Shown: positions 52,244-62,041, numbered from the stretch's first letter. The stretch: 64,000 bases of DNA from an uncultured Prochlorococcus sp. (GCA_902525075.1 CABZFV010000001.1:1-64000); one strand, 5' to 3'. Program-made: numbers and translations. The notes: a model not told the origin generated them from the sequence alone.

Positions 52244-52711
52244 TCAAATAAGATCATTAATTGCTTTATCCAATCTAGAAGTATGATTTGTATTTCTGAG
52301 TAATTCAAAATCCTTAAAATCAAAGCCCGGGCCAACACAACAACTAACTAAAGTAAATTCGCCTGTACTTTTTGCAGCTTGCCAATATCCAGATGGGATC
52401 ATTTCTACTGGATTATTGGAATTTAAAATCAAATTTCTTATTAACTTATTATCATTATCTAGGCACCATAAATTCAGAGGATCACCCCTTAAATAAATCC
52501 AAATTTCATCTGCATTTTTTACTCTGTGCCAAGCACTTTTTGCATCTCTCTCCAAAAGATAATAAATTCCCGTAATAAAGTTTCTACTTTGGCCATCTTC
52601 TCTTATTAGAGAATTCTCACTCCTTGCTATCTCTCTAAACCATCCACCCTCAGGATGAGGGGATAAATTGAATTGTTTAATTATTTCTATGTTTTTTTTA
52701 TTAGGATTCAC
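52244..52711 (-). CDS. DUF985 cupin-family protein
   Basis: FNLSPHPEGGWFREIARS; AWHRVKNADEIWIYLRGDPLNLW; SCCVGPGFDFKDFEL. Confidence 0.88.
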   Translation of the reverse strand: MNPNKKNIEIIKQFNLSPHPEGGWFREIARSENSLIREDGQSRNFITGIYYLLERDAKSAWHRVKNADEIWIYLRGDPLNLWCLDNDNKLIRNLILNSNNPVEMIPSGYWQAAKSTGEFTLVSCCVGPGFDFKDFELLRNTNHTSRLDKAINDLI

Positions 52712-52792
52712 ATCACAAAATATCTTTTAAATTTCTCTTATACTTAAAAGCAAACTGAAGAAAAATCAAAATAAACTATATTTTCTAAAAAA

Positions 52793-52936
52793 TTAAGCAC
52801 AAATAACTGACAAATCTACAAAATTTTTATTTTCATCTGCCAGTTCAGTAATGATTCTATTGAGCCATTCAGAGGTCGTTTCACAATAGCCTACATTTAA
52901 AATAGTTTTTTGATTTGATGTTTCTTCTTTATTCAT
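52793..52936 (-). CDS. Hypothetical microprotein (47 aa)
   Basis: MNKEETSNQKTILNVGYCETTSEWLNRIITELADENKNFVDLSVICA*. Confidence 0.5.
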   Translation of the reverse strand: MNKEETSNQKTILNVGYCETTSEWLNRIITELADENKNFVDLSVICA

Positions 52937-53118
52937 AGTTGAAGTATTTTTATATAAATTAGTCTTTAATTAAATCTATGTGAATAAGTCTTAATTACTA
53001 TCTATTTTAAAAAGTTGTATTTAATACATATTTAAGAACTGCTAGTAAACAAATAAAATTAAATCGTTGACAAGAAAATGTATACAAGTAAGAGTAGAAA
53101 AAATTTATTTTTTAACCT

Positions 53119-53304
53119 ATGAATAACATCAAGATTGAGGAATTGATGAAAGTAAGGTTCGATGGTATTGCTAATAGAATTGGGCAATTAAGCAAAAGGG
53201 AAAGTGAGTCTTTATTACTTGAGCATCTTGAGTGGTTGGAGGGAGGATGGGAGACTGAAGAAATCTTATTTTTAAAAAAACCCTACAGAAAATGGTGGTT
53301 CTAA
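53119..53304 (+). CDS. Hypothetical protein (61 aa)
   Basis: MNNIKIEELMKVRFDGIANRIGQLSKRESESLLLEHLEWLEGGWETEEILF... Confidence 0.55.
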   Translation: MNNIKIEELMKVRFDGIANRIGQLSKRESESLLLEHLEWLEGGWETEEILFLKKPYRKWWF

Positions 53305-53322
53305 CTCCACTTCTATAAATAA

Positions 53323-54102
53323 TTAATGATGGCCTAAGGGACCAGGGCCAGAGCCTATTTTATAAGAATTGTCTAAAGATTTCTCAACAAATAATTTCGC
53401 TTTTTGTATGGAATCAAATAGATCAAAACCTAATGCCTTGTAACCACAAATAGCAGCACTCAAAGTACAGCCGCTTCCGTGTGTATTTTTTGTATTTATA
53501 AAATTATTAAATAGCCACTCTTTTCTACCATTTAAGTCAAGGAAAAAATCCTTCCCTTTCATATCTTTTAAACCGCCACCTTTTATAAGTACCGCTTTAG
53601 CTCCAAGACCAATAATTTTTCTTGCTGAATTTTCGATATCTTCTTTACTCCTTATTTCTAAACCAGAAAGTAGATTTGCTTCATAAATATTTGGAGTTAC
53701 CAAATCAGAAATTGGTAATAAGAGTTTTTTATAAGCATTAATAGCAGAATCTTCCAGCAATTTAGAACCAGTTCTTGTAACCATTACTGGGTCAATAATT
53801 TTGGTTATTTTGTATGTATTTAATTTTGAAGCAGTATCATTAATTATCCTTTCATTTAATAACATTCCAGTTTTCAAAGCATCAATACCAAAATCAGCAA
53901 ATAAAGTATCTAACTGATTTAATAAAGTATTCTTCTCTACTGGTTGAACGCATGTAACCTCTATACTATTTTGTGCAGTAATACATGTAATAACAGAACA
54001 TCCATGTACTTTAAGAGCCATGAAAGTTCTCAAGTCAGCCTGTATGCCTGCTCCACCTCCAGAGTCACTACCTCCTATTGAAAGTGCAATTTTTGAATAC
54101 AT
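53323..54102 (-). CDS. thiD: Hydroxymethylpyrimidine/phosphomethylpyrimidine kinase
   Basis: ALSIGGSDSGGGAGIQADLRTFMAL; NTHGSGCTLSAAICGY. Confidence 0.95.
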   Translation of the reverse strand: MYSKIALSIGGSDSGGGAGIQADLRTFMALKVHGCSVITCITAQNSIEVTCVQPVEKNTLLNQLDTLFADFGIDALKTGMLLNERIINDTASKLNTYKITKIIDPVMVTRTGSKLLEDSAINAYKKLLLPISDLVTPNIYEANLLSGLEIRSKEDIENSARKIIGLGAKAVLIKGGGLKDMKGKDFFLDLNGRKEWLFNNFINTKNTHGSGCTLSAAICGYKALGFDLFDSIQKAKLFVEKSLDNSYKIGSGPGPLGHH

Positions 54103-54151
54103 AATTTATTAACTCGTTTTTGAAAGTACTATAAATAAATTTTAATTTAAA

Positions 54152-54775
54152 TCAGAAATCTGAATATGCATTAAAAAAATCTAACTCCAATTCCATTGCT
54201 CTCCTGTATAAATATTTGGCATGATTAATATCATATGTTTCTTTATTAGTCTCAATAAGATTTTCAAGTGAATCTGCTAGCTTTTCAAAGCTCTCATCAG
54301 AATAAGTAATTATCCATTCTTTATATTTAATGTCAAAATCCTCCTTATACAAACTTTTTCCTATCCAAGAATAAAGTCGCATACATGGAGTCATTGCAAA
54401 CATTATTTCAACGGAGCTAAGTCTTTTGGAAGTATCATCAAGAAAATCTGTATAATTTTTAGTGGCTTTTTTTATATAGTTATTAGACAAATCAATATCC
54501 CATTCTTTTGCATAGGTTTCATGAAGTATTAACTCCTCTGAAACGCCCATTAAGAGTTCACTTAACTTCCTTATTGAGTACTTATCTTTTGATTTGGAAA
54601 CAGCAAGACCATAAGCCCTAGCAAAAGTCTCTAAAAAGAAATAATCTTGAGCTAAATATTCTTGAAATATATTTTTAGGGAGACTTCCATTCTTTAAACC
54701 TTGCACAAATTTTGTATTTAAACTTAGTAAAGCAATCTCATAATTATCCTCCCAAAGTTTTTTTGTTATTTTCAT
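54152..54775 (-). CDS. tenA: TenA-family aminopyrimidine hydrolase-like protein
   Basis: FQEYLAQDYFFLETFARAYGLAVSKS; FAMTPCMRLYSWIGKSL. Confidence 0.88.
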   Translation of the reverse strand: MKITKKLWEDNYEIALLSLNTKFVQGLKNGSLPKNIFQEYLAQDYFFLETFARAYGLAVSKSKDKYSIRKLSELLMGVSEELILHETYAKEWDIDLSNNYIKKATKNYTDFLDDTSKRLSSVEIMFAMTPCMRLYSWIGKSLYKEDFDIKYKEWIITYSDESFEKLADSLENLIETNKETYDINHAKYLYRRAMELELDFFNAYSDF

Positions 54776-54861
54776 TTTTTTGATTTTTAGTTATTCTAAA
54801 ATTTTTTATATTTTTTACCTACAAACTTAATCTTATTTTTCTAGGATTAAAAGAAAAAATT

Positions 54862-56358
54862 ATGAAAGAAATAAATATTTTATGGTTCAAGAAAGATTTA
54901 AGAATTTTTGATAACGAAGCTCTCTGTGAGGCTATAAAAGATAATGATATTTTACCTATTTATATTATTGAGTTAGATATTTGGAGCCAAAATACTCATT
55001 CAGATAGACAATGGCAATTTTGCAAAGAAAGTTTAATAGACTTAAGAAATGCACTTGCTGAGATTGGACAACCATTAATTATTAGGACTGGCAATGTTAT
55101 CAATATTTTTGATGAAATTAGTTCAAAATTTAAAATCAAAGGTATATATAGCCATCAAGAAACCGGAGATTGGCTTACTTATAAAAGAGATCAAAAAGTA
55201 AGAGAATGGGCTTTAAGCAAAAATATTAGTTGGAAGGAATTTCTACAATTTTCAGTTTTTAGAGGAAATTTAGATAGGAATAATTGGTCTAAAAAGTGGC
55301 AAGAAAATTCTGAAAAAAACTTACTTAAAGCTCCATTAAGAATTAATTCTATTAACTTTGATGTTGGAGAAATACCCTCAGACGAAATTTTTCCATTTAA
55401 AAAAGAAACTTGTCCAGGAAGAATGCAAGGTGGAAGAAAGAGAGGTTTAGAGAGAATGCAATACTTCTTTAGTAAAAAATTAGATTCTTATTCAAAAGAT
55501 ATTTCTAGCCCAGAAAAATCATTTGATAGTTGTTCAAGACTATCCCCATATATTTGTTGGGGATGCATTTCATTAAAAGAAATTTTTAATAAAGCAAATA
55601 TATCAAAAAACAATAATTCCAGGATGTTAAAAAGTAGATTAACTTGGCATTGTCATTTTATTCAGAAACTTGAAAGTGAACCAGAACTAGAGTTTAGGGA
55701 ATTCCATCCTTTTTTTAAAAACATTAGAAAAAAAAATAATGTATTACTTTATTCATGGAGTTCAGGTAATACAGGCTTTCCTTTTATAGATGCATGTATG
55801 CGCTCATTAAATTTCAATGGATGGATTAACTTCAGGATGAGAGCTATGTTAATGTCTTTTGCTAGCTATAATTTATGGTTACCATGGCAAGATTCAGGTT
55901 CAGAATTAGCAAATAAATTTGTAGATTATGAGCCTGGAATACATTGGAACCAATGCCAAATGCAATCTGGAACTACATCTATCAATACCAATAGAATTTA
56001 TAATCCTATTAAGCAGGGGAAAGATCATGATCCTCAAGGGAAATTTATAAAAAAATGGATACCAGAATTAAAGGATATATCACTTAATTTCATTCATGAA
56101 CCATGGCTATTATCTAGATTTAATAAAGAAGAATATGAACAAATTAATTACATAAGACCAATAATTGACATCCCAAATAGCACTAAAACTGCAAAGAAGA
56201 AAATTCAGGAAATCACTAAAAAGGATGGATATTGGGATATCTCAAAAGAAATTTATTTAAAGCATGGCTCTAGAAAAAGGCTCAGAAAAAACATTAGTAA
56301 TAAAAAAATTGTTTCTAAAGAAAAGGAAATTCAATACGAACTTAAATTAGATTTCTAA
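54862..56358 (+). CDS. Cryptochrome/deoxyribodipyrimidine photolyase family protein
   Basis: ILWFKKDLRIFDNEAL; LSPYICWGCISLKE; NTGFPFIDACMRSLNFNGWINFRMRAMLMSF. Confidence 0.92.
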   Translation: MKEINILWFKKDLRIFDNEALCEAIKDNDILPIYIIELDIWSQNTHSDRQWQFCKESLIDLRNALAEIGQPLIIRTGNVINIFDEISSKFKIKGIYSHQETGDWLTYKRDQKVREWALSKNISWKEFLQFSVFRGNLDRNNWSKKWQENSEKNLLKAPLRINSINFDVGEIPSDEIFPFKKETCPGRMQGGRKRGLERMQYFFSKKLDSYSKDISSPEKSFDSCSRLSPYICWGCISLKEIFNKANISKNNNSRMLKSRLTWHCHFIQKLESEPELEFREFHPFFKNIRKKNNVLLYSWSSGNTGFPFIDACMRSLNFNGWINFRMRAMLMSFASYNLWLPWQDSGSELANKFVDYEPGIHWNQCQMQSGTTSINTNRIYNPIKQGKDHDPQGKFIKKWIPELKDISLNFIHEPWLLSRFNKEEYEQINYIRPIIDIPNSTKTAKKKIQEITKKDGYWDISKEIYLKHGSRKRLRKNISNKKIVSKEKEIQYELKLDF

Positions 56359-56485
56359 ATTTTATTGTCAGAAATTTCCAGATTCTTTTTAGTTAATAGG
56401 TAAGTTTTTTAAATTTTGAAATTGAATATATAAATCCACGATGAAGTAATGCAAGCTTTAATGTATTTATTAGAATTTATTAATT

Positions 56486-56659
56486 ATGTCTGAAAGATTT
56501 GAATGGGACGATACCAATAGTTCAGGTATATGGTGGAGTACTAATGTAAGTATTAGAGACGAGTGCATTTTGCTTAAAGAAGATACTCAATGTGAAGATT
56601 CTGATATCGTCGAACTTCTTAGGAGTATTGCACAAAATATTGAAGATAATGGCCTTTAG
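56486..56659 (+). CDS. Hypothetical microprotein (57 aa)
   Basis: MSERFEWDDTNSSGIWWSTNVSIRDECILLKEDTQCEDSDIVELLRSIAQNIEDNGL*. Confidence 0.55.
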   Translation: MSERFEWDDTNSSGIWWSTNVSIRDECILLKEDTQCEDSDIVELLRSIAQNIEDNGL

Positions 56660-56682
56660 TTTTTAAAGGAATATTCTCTCTT

Positions 56683-57633
56683 TTAGAGATTTTGAATTCC
56701 TTTTACAGCTTTTATTAATTCGATAGTAATACCTTTTTCACTCATTGAATGACCAGCATCATTAACAATAATTAATTCAGAATTCTTTAATTTCTTATTT
56801 AGATCCCAAGCACTCCTTACAGGACATACAACGTCATACCTCCCTTGAATTATTTTTGTTGGAATCGATTCTATTGCTCTTATATTTTTCAAAATAAAAT
56901 CATCTTCTAAGAAAATATTATTAATAAAATAATGACATTCGATCCTTGCAAAGGCATCTGAAAAAGAATTAACTTGAGACTTATCAAAATCAAATTTTTT
57001 ATTTATTAAATGACTAGTTGAGAGTTCCCATTTTGTCCAAGCTGCTGCTGCATTTGATCTAAGATTTGCATCTGAAGATGTTAGATATTTATAAAAAGAA
57101 CTTATTAAATCATTTCTTTCTTCTTTTGGTATTACAGAAATATATTCTTCAAATTCATCAGGGAATATCTCACTTGCACCATATTGATAGAACCACAATA
57201 ATTCAAACTTTCTACATAAAAATATTCCTCTCAAAGTTAAGCTCGTAACTCTTGAGGGATTTTTAATTGCATATATAAGTGAAAGTGTTGAGCCCCAAGA
57301 TCCACCAAACAAATGCCAATTATCTATTTTTAATAGAATCCTTAATTTCTCAATATCATCAACTAAATGATTAGTCGTATTTTCTTTTAATTCGGAGAAA
57401 GGAGTTGAAGAACCGCAACCTCTTTGGTCAAATTGAATGATATCGAATTTATCTGGGTCAAAGTATCTTCTATATCTTGGTTGACTTCCTCCTCCAGGAC
57501 CTCCATGAATAACAAGAATTTTTTTGCCTTTTGGATTACCAGATCTTTCCCAATAAATAGTATGAATATCACTTACTTGTAAAAACCCCTTTTCACGTAC
57601 CTCAATTTTTGGAAACAAGACTTGATCTTTCAT
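56683..57633 (-). CDS. pip: Proline iminopeptidase
   Basis: VIHGGPGGGSQPRYRRYFDPDKFDIIQFDQRGCGSSTP; LFGGSWGSTLSLIYA. Confidence 0.95.
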   Translation of the reverse strand: MKDQVLFPKIEVREKGFLQVSDIHTIYWERSGNPKGKKILVIHGGPGGGSQPRYRRYFDPDKFDIIQFDQRGCGSSTPFSELKENTTNHLVDDIEKLRILLKIDNWHLFGGSWGSTLSLIYAIKNPSRVTSLTLRGIFLCRKFELLWFYQYGASEIFPDEFEEYISVIPKEERNDLISSFYKYLTSSDANLRSNAAAAWTKWELSTSHLINKKFDFDKSQVNSFSDAFARIECHYFINNIFLEDDFILKNIRAIESIPTKIIQGRYDVVCPVRSAWDLNKKLKNSELIIVNDAGHSMSEKGITIELIKAVKGIQNL

Positions 57634-57711
57634 TTTGAAATATTTTTAATCACTTTATTTATCCATATTATCCAAAAAGAAGTCTAGTTTAGAAGTATTT
57701 TGTTAAACAAA

Positions 57712-57738
57712 AAAAGGACTGTTTGTACAGTCCTTTTT
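57712..57738. terminator. Bidirectional intrinsic terminator
   Basis: AAAAAGGACTGTTTGTACAGTCCTTTTT. Confidence 0.85.
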
Positions 57739-58142
57739 AATATTTGATTTCCTTCTTACAGGATATAAAATTACATATTTTAAAGTCTATTTACTCATAA
57801 ACCTAGAATACGTGAATTCGGGGATTTCTCTCGATAATTTAGGTCCCTATTGTCGCTAGTAATTATAAAGCGAAGTCTTATCAGACTAATTGATTGAACT
57901 TTAATTTTCGAATAATCCCATTCTCAGGAATACGCTTCCTATATTTTGGAATTTGCTAAATTTCAGGCGGACTATCAATCATTTAGATTGCCTCCGAACT
58001 CAACATATATAAATTACTCCTTTTTATATTTTCAGTAAATCCGTAAATATGCTGATTTACTTTTTTCTTAATTTGTAAGAGGATGTTAATGATCCTTTGT
58101 TTTTTATAGATAAATTTAAAAATTAAAGTCTATAATCCTTAG

Positions 58143-58334
58143 TTATTCAGATTCATAGAGCAAAATAGATTCAATTATTCTTTTATCACTATCAGAAAGT
58201 TTATAAACTTCCAATTTCCACTCTACAAACTGTACACACTCATCAATAGAAGGATTCTTATCCCGGCACTTACGCCACTCTCTAATCCAATCTGCCAAGG
58301 CAAAAGTTATTTTTGTAGTAAGCATATTTACCAA
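58143..58334 (-). CDS. Hypothetical protein (63 aa)
   Basis: Intact ORF MVNMLTTKITFALADWIREWRKCRDKNPSIDECVQF... Confidence 0.5.
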   Translation of the reverse strand: MVNMLTTKITFALADWIREWRKCRDKNPSIDECVQFVEWKLEVYKLSDSDKRIIESILLYESE

Positions 58335-58542
58335 TTAGGGTAATTAAAATCTAGTCCAGTAGGTTCTTAATAAAATCCCCCATCTTTTATAACTTTATAA
58401 TATTTTTCAATAATCTTTTTAGAAGAAGCTATTGAGGGAACTAAATCTACTAAATATATTGGCCCCATCGTAATTGATATAATGATTTAAATTATTTATT
58501 ATTCTATATAAGAATTTAATAAATAGATTATTAATATTCATT

Positions 58543-58638
58543 ATGGATTTCATCAAAAAGAACAAGATCTTAACATTAATGGCGGTAATTGCAGTTTTAT
58601 CATTTGTATTAGAAAAAATAGGCATAATACACCCTTAA
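58543..58638 (+). CDS. Hydrophobic microprotein (31 aa)
   Basis: MDFIKKNKILTLMAVIAVLSFVLEKIGIIHP*. Confidence 0.5.
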   Translation: MDFIKKNKILTLMAVIAVLSFVLEKIGIIHP

Positions 58639-58667
58639 ATTAATTAAGTTTATTTCATAAATACTTC

Positions 58668-58757
58668 CTAATGAAATAAGTAAACAGATACTATTACTGC
58701 AAAAATAAGCAACGGAGATAATAATGTAAGAATTAAAGTTGAAAGATTAATAAGCAT
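58668..58757 (-). CDS. Hydrophobic microprotein (29 aa)
   Basis: MLINLSTLILTLLSPLLIFAVIVSVYLFH*. Confidence 0.4.
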   Translation of the reverse strand: MLINLSTLILTLLSPLLIFAVIVSVYLFH

Positions 58758-58847
58758 AAATTTTAAATAAATACACAAATTTAATAAACATCACTTTTAA
58801 GCATTTGCAATAAGTAAAATTTAAATTATTACGATATAAAAAAACAT

Positions 58848-59045
58848 TTGATTAAAGAGAGATATAAAGAAGAATATGAAGAGGGCTCAGACTTACTATG
58901 GCCTAGTGATAAAGAAGATAAAATAACTCGGCAATTTTATAAAGATTTATCTATTCTTTCAAATAACATAAACTATAGTAAAAAGAAAAAGCTAAAACTT
59001 TTTGAACAAGTATTTAGAATAATAAAAGGCAAAGGCTGGGGTTAA
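58848..59045 (+). CDS. Hypothetical protein (65 aa)
   Basis: Intact ORF, TTG start, charged. Confidence 0.5.
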   Translation: MIKERYKEEYEEGSDLLWPSDKEDKITRQFYKDLSILSNNINYSKKKKLKLFEQVFRIIKGKGWG

Positions 59046-59062
59046 TTAATATCCAAATTAAA

Positions 59063-59923
59063 ATGAAAAATGTAATGATACTAATTAGAAATTTTTTTCT
59101 TTTAAGACCAAGATTTTTATCCACTATATTTTTTATTCCTATTCTTTATGGCATTGGCTGGGCTTTATCTCAGCCACTTTTATTGTTTAATTTTGAAAAA
59201 GAAAATTTATCCTTAATTGGTACTATTATTACTTTCTTACTTTTTATCCTTTTACTTCCATATTGGTTTTATATCAAACGAAACAAATCAAGTGCTTGGA
59301 TAATTCTTGGGATAACAAAAGACAAATTCTTAAAAAACTTTGTCAATTTTTCTCAAGGTATTTTATTTGCTTTAGTTTTAATAATTCTAATTCTGGTACC
59401 ACTATTGCAAAAAAATTATATTTCTTGGATAGGTGAATTCTCGCCAATAATATTGTTAAATTCTATTGTACTGGGATTAGGTGTTGGATTCGCGGAGGAA
59501 ATAATTTTTAGAGGCTGGTTACTAGAAGAATTAAAATTTGAATATGGTACAAAAATATCAATAGCTTTGCAAGCTATAATTTTTAGCTTCGTTCATAATT
59601 TATCAAATGAGATCTTTTGGAACATAGTAGGATTACGTTTAGGATTTGTTTTACTTGGGATATTTCTATCTTTAGTAAAAATTAGAAATAAAGGTTCTTT
59701 ATGGAATTGCATAGGAATTCATGGAGGACTTGTGGGGATTTGGTTTTTATTAAATAATGGATTAATAGAATTCAAAGAAAATACACCTTCTTTTTTAGCA
59801 GGGCCTTTTACACAAAATATTCCAAACCCAATCGGAAGCTTTAGTGCAATTTTAATATTATTTTTGTTAAGTATTTTTTATACAGTAAAATCAAAAAAAA
59901 TTTTTATTAGACCTTTTAATTAG
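59063..59923 (+). CDS. CPBP-family intramembrane metalloprotease (CAAX/Abi)
   Basis: GFAEEIIFRGWLLEEL; FSFVHNLSNEI; multi-TM. Confidence 0.88.
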   Translation: MKNVMILIRNFFLLRPRFLSTIFFIPILYGIGWALSQPLLLFNFEKENLSLIGTIITFLLFILLLPYWFYIKRNKSSAWIILGITKDKFLKNFVNFSQGILFALVLIILILVPLLQKNYISWIGEFSPIILLNSIVLGLGVGFAEEIIFRGWLLEELKFEYGTKISIALQAIIFSFVHNLSNEIFWNIVGLRLGFVLLGIFLSLVKIRNKGSLWNCIGIHGGLVGIWFLLNNGLIEFKENTPSFLAGPFTQNIPNPIGSFSAILILFLLSIFYTVKSKKIFIRPFN

Positions 59924-59985
59924 ATATAAATACCGATTGATTTTTAAAAAGTAATTGTCAGATTAGAATAAAGCTTAATACTTAT

Positions 59986-60150
59986 ATGAACTTCGAGGCA
60001 GGAATAAGATTTATTATGTTTTTAATAATTTTTGGATTTACTAACTATCTAATGATGTTGAGCAGATATGAAAACGACATCAAAAAAAAGAAATATTTGC
60101 AAAAGGAAAAAATTTCCAGGCTATACCCTAAAGGTTCATTTATTTTCTGA
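59986..60150 (+). CDS. Small membrane protein (54 aa)
   Basis: MNFEAGIRFIMFLIIFGFTNYLMMLSRYENDIKKKKYLQKEKISRLYPKGSFIF*. Confidence 0.5.
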   Translation: MNFEAGIRFIMFLIIFGFTNYLMMLSRYENDIKKKKYLQKEKISRLYPKGSFIF

Positions 60151-60176
60151 AATTAAAAATTTTTTGTAGAATTTCC

Positions 60177-60425
60177 TCACCATTTTTTATTAGTTTTTTG
60201 CCAACCTTCATTTAACAATTTTTGCCATAATAATCTTGCTTCTTCAATAACAATTTTTTTTCTAGTTTTCATTAATGGAGGATTTTCTCCATGAATTCCC
60301 ATAATAATTCCTTCCTCAATAATTATATAATCAACAGATTTATCAGAATAATCTCTATCTTTGTAGAAACGCATCACCCCTACAAAATTGGAGTCAATTA
60401 ACCAGAAATCATTAGTTGTATTCAA
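60177..60425 (-). CDS. DUF1651-like protein (82 aa)
   Basis: FWLIDSNFVGVMRFYKDRDYS...GENPPLMKTRKKIVIEEARLLWQKLLNEGW. Confidence 0.7.
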   Translation of the reverse strand: MNTTNDFWLIDSNFVGVMRFYKDRDYSDKSVDYIIIEEGIIMGIHGENPPLMKTRKKIVIEEARLLWQKLLNEGWQKTNKKW

Positions 60426-60497
60426 AAAGCCAAAATGAAATTAACTTAATAATATGCTTTCATTACAATTTGCGAAGGAAATATTTATTTAGTTTAT

Positions 60498-60926
60498 TCA
60501 TATTTGATATGTTTTTTCTTTTTGTCTACTTTTTTTCAATTCGCCACGTTTTTTCTTAACCTCAACTCTTTTCTTTTGTGATGCTTTAGTGGGTTGTGTA
60601 TATTTTCTTAATTTAAAAGGTTTATTTAAAGCATTTTTTATTATTGAACTAAATTTCATTAAAGCTAACTGCCTATTTAATAATTGATTTCTGTGTTCTT
60701 GAACCGCTAAACGTAAGCAATTATTCACTAATTTGTTTTTCAAGTTTCTCTTAAGAATTTCTTTCTGATAATCATTTAATACTTTGGAATCTTCTAAATT
60801 AAAAATAATCTCTACTCTGCTTGCAATTTTATTTACATTTTGTCCTCCAGGACCGGAGGATCTGGAAAATCGCCACTTTATTTCGTTGGATGGGATAACT
60901 AATGTTTTAGTAATTTTTAAATCCAT
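60498..60926 (-). CDS. arfB: Peptidyl-tRNA hydrolase ArfB-like (release-factor homologue)
   Basis: WRFSRSSGPGGQNVNKIASRVEIIF (GGQ) and Lys-rich C-terminal tail. Confidence 0.9.
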   Translation of the reverse strand: MDLKITKTLVIPSNEIKWRFSRSSGPGGQNVNKIASRVEIIFNLEDSKVLNDYQKEILKRNLKNKLVNNCLRLAVQEHRNQLLNRQLALMKFSSIIKNALNKPFKLRKYTQPTKASQKKRVEVKKKRGELKKSRQKEKTYQI

Positions 60927-61130
60927 TTTTAGTTCTTTTTAACTTAGATCTTTAGAATCATCTCCTTAATACTTTAAAACATACCTTAAAACTCGATCGG
61001 TAAATACTGGGGGGTTAAGTTAGGTAAACCGAAATTCGGTGTATTTGCCGTATCAATATCTTCGGTATTTATCCTTTCATATTTCAAAGAATTATCAGAT
61101 ATTGAATTTGTACTTATTCAAAGGTCACTT

Positions 61131-61367
61131 ATGTATTCAATGTTTGATCTTCTTTTTGAAACACCTTCATATCGCCCTGTATATGTTATTTCCGATAGTG
61201 AAATGAAGGAGTTAAAGAAAAACCAACATCAAGAAGAGCTTGATGAAATTACAACACAAAAAGTAAGACTTGAAGATGCTTTTAAATCTCAACTAAAACA
61301 TCTTGAAGAGAGAGAAAAAGAAGTAAAAAAAGAACTTAAAGTACTCTCAGCCTCAAAAGATAAATAA
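61131..61367 (+). CDS. Hypothetical coiled-coil protein (78 aa)
   Basis: MYSMFDLLFETPSYRPVYVISDSEMKELKKNQHQEELDE... Confidence 0.6.
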   Translation: MYSMFDLLFETPSYRPVYVISDSEMKELKKNQHQEELDEITTQKVRLEDAFKSQLKHLEEREKEVKKELKVLSASKDK

Positions 61368-61394
61368 TTTATTTTTAGAGAAATTACTTTTTTC

Positions 61395-61421
61395 AAAGAC
61401 GGTTAAAAACCGTCTTTTTTT
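61395..61421 (+). terminator. Rho-independent terminator
   Basis: AAAGACGGTTAAAAACCGTCTTTTTTT. Confidence 0.9.
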
Positions 61422-61487
61422 AATTCTTATAGTTTAAGGGGATCTATTAAATCCACAGATTTTAAAAATATTTTCCATAATTAAAAG

Positions 61488-61592
61488 ATGAATAACAACA
61501 AAGAAAAAATAAGAATGTTCTTACCCTTTAGTTGGTTAATTTGTGCAGCAATATCTTTTGCTTATATAAATTCGCATTTAATAAATACCTAA
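61488..61592 (+). CDS. Hydrophobic microprotein (34 aa)
   Basis: MNNNKEKIRMFLPFSWLICAAISFAYINSHLINT*. Confidence 0.5.
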   Translation: MNNNKEKIRMFLPFSWLICAAISFAYINSHLINT

Positions 61593-61597
61593 AATAA

Positions 61598-61942
61598 ATG
61601 TCTTATCCCTCAAGAGACGAAATACTTGCATCTTCAAAAGGGTGGGTAGCTTCTTTTTTAAATTTTCTTCCTGGTTTAGGTTCGGGTTACTTATATCAAA
61701 GAAGATGGAAACCCTATTTTTTTACCATCATCGCTAGTACTGCATGGTTCGTTTTAGGGTTTTTTTTACAAGGAGATTCAGAACCCTCTCAAAGTGAACA
61801 AATAATTGGGATTTCTGGTCTTTTTTTTATATCAATAGTTACAGTCATAGAAGCCAACTTGGCTTTCAAAAAAGCAAGTAATAAAACAAAAGCTGAAAAA
61901 GAGAAAATAATTTCCTCTGAAAAAAAAGGATGGTTTAAATAA
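61598..61942 (+). CDS. Hypothetical membrane protein (114 aa)
   Basis: FLNFLPGLGSGYLYQRRWKPYFFTIIASTAWFVLGFFL; several TM segments. Confidence 0.65.
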   Translation: MSYPSRDEILASSKGWVASFLNFLPGLGSGYLYQRRWKPYFFTIIASTAWFVLGFFLQGDSEPSQSEQIIGISGLFFISIVTVIEANLAFKKASNKTKAEKEKIISSEKKGWFK

Positions 61943-62041
61943 TTCAAAAAATTAGATCTTAAAAAATATTTAATTTCTCAGTTTCTTAATTTAAATAAAT
62001 AATTACCATAAATGATTTTTAAGATAATTAAAAAAATTTTT

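Noticed and set aside
58419-58625. 68-aa minus-strand ORF
   Set aside because: Overlaps the better-supported 31-aa plus-strand ORF at 58543 and has low-complexity composition; undecided, not reported as a gene
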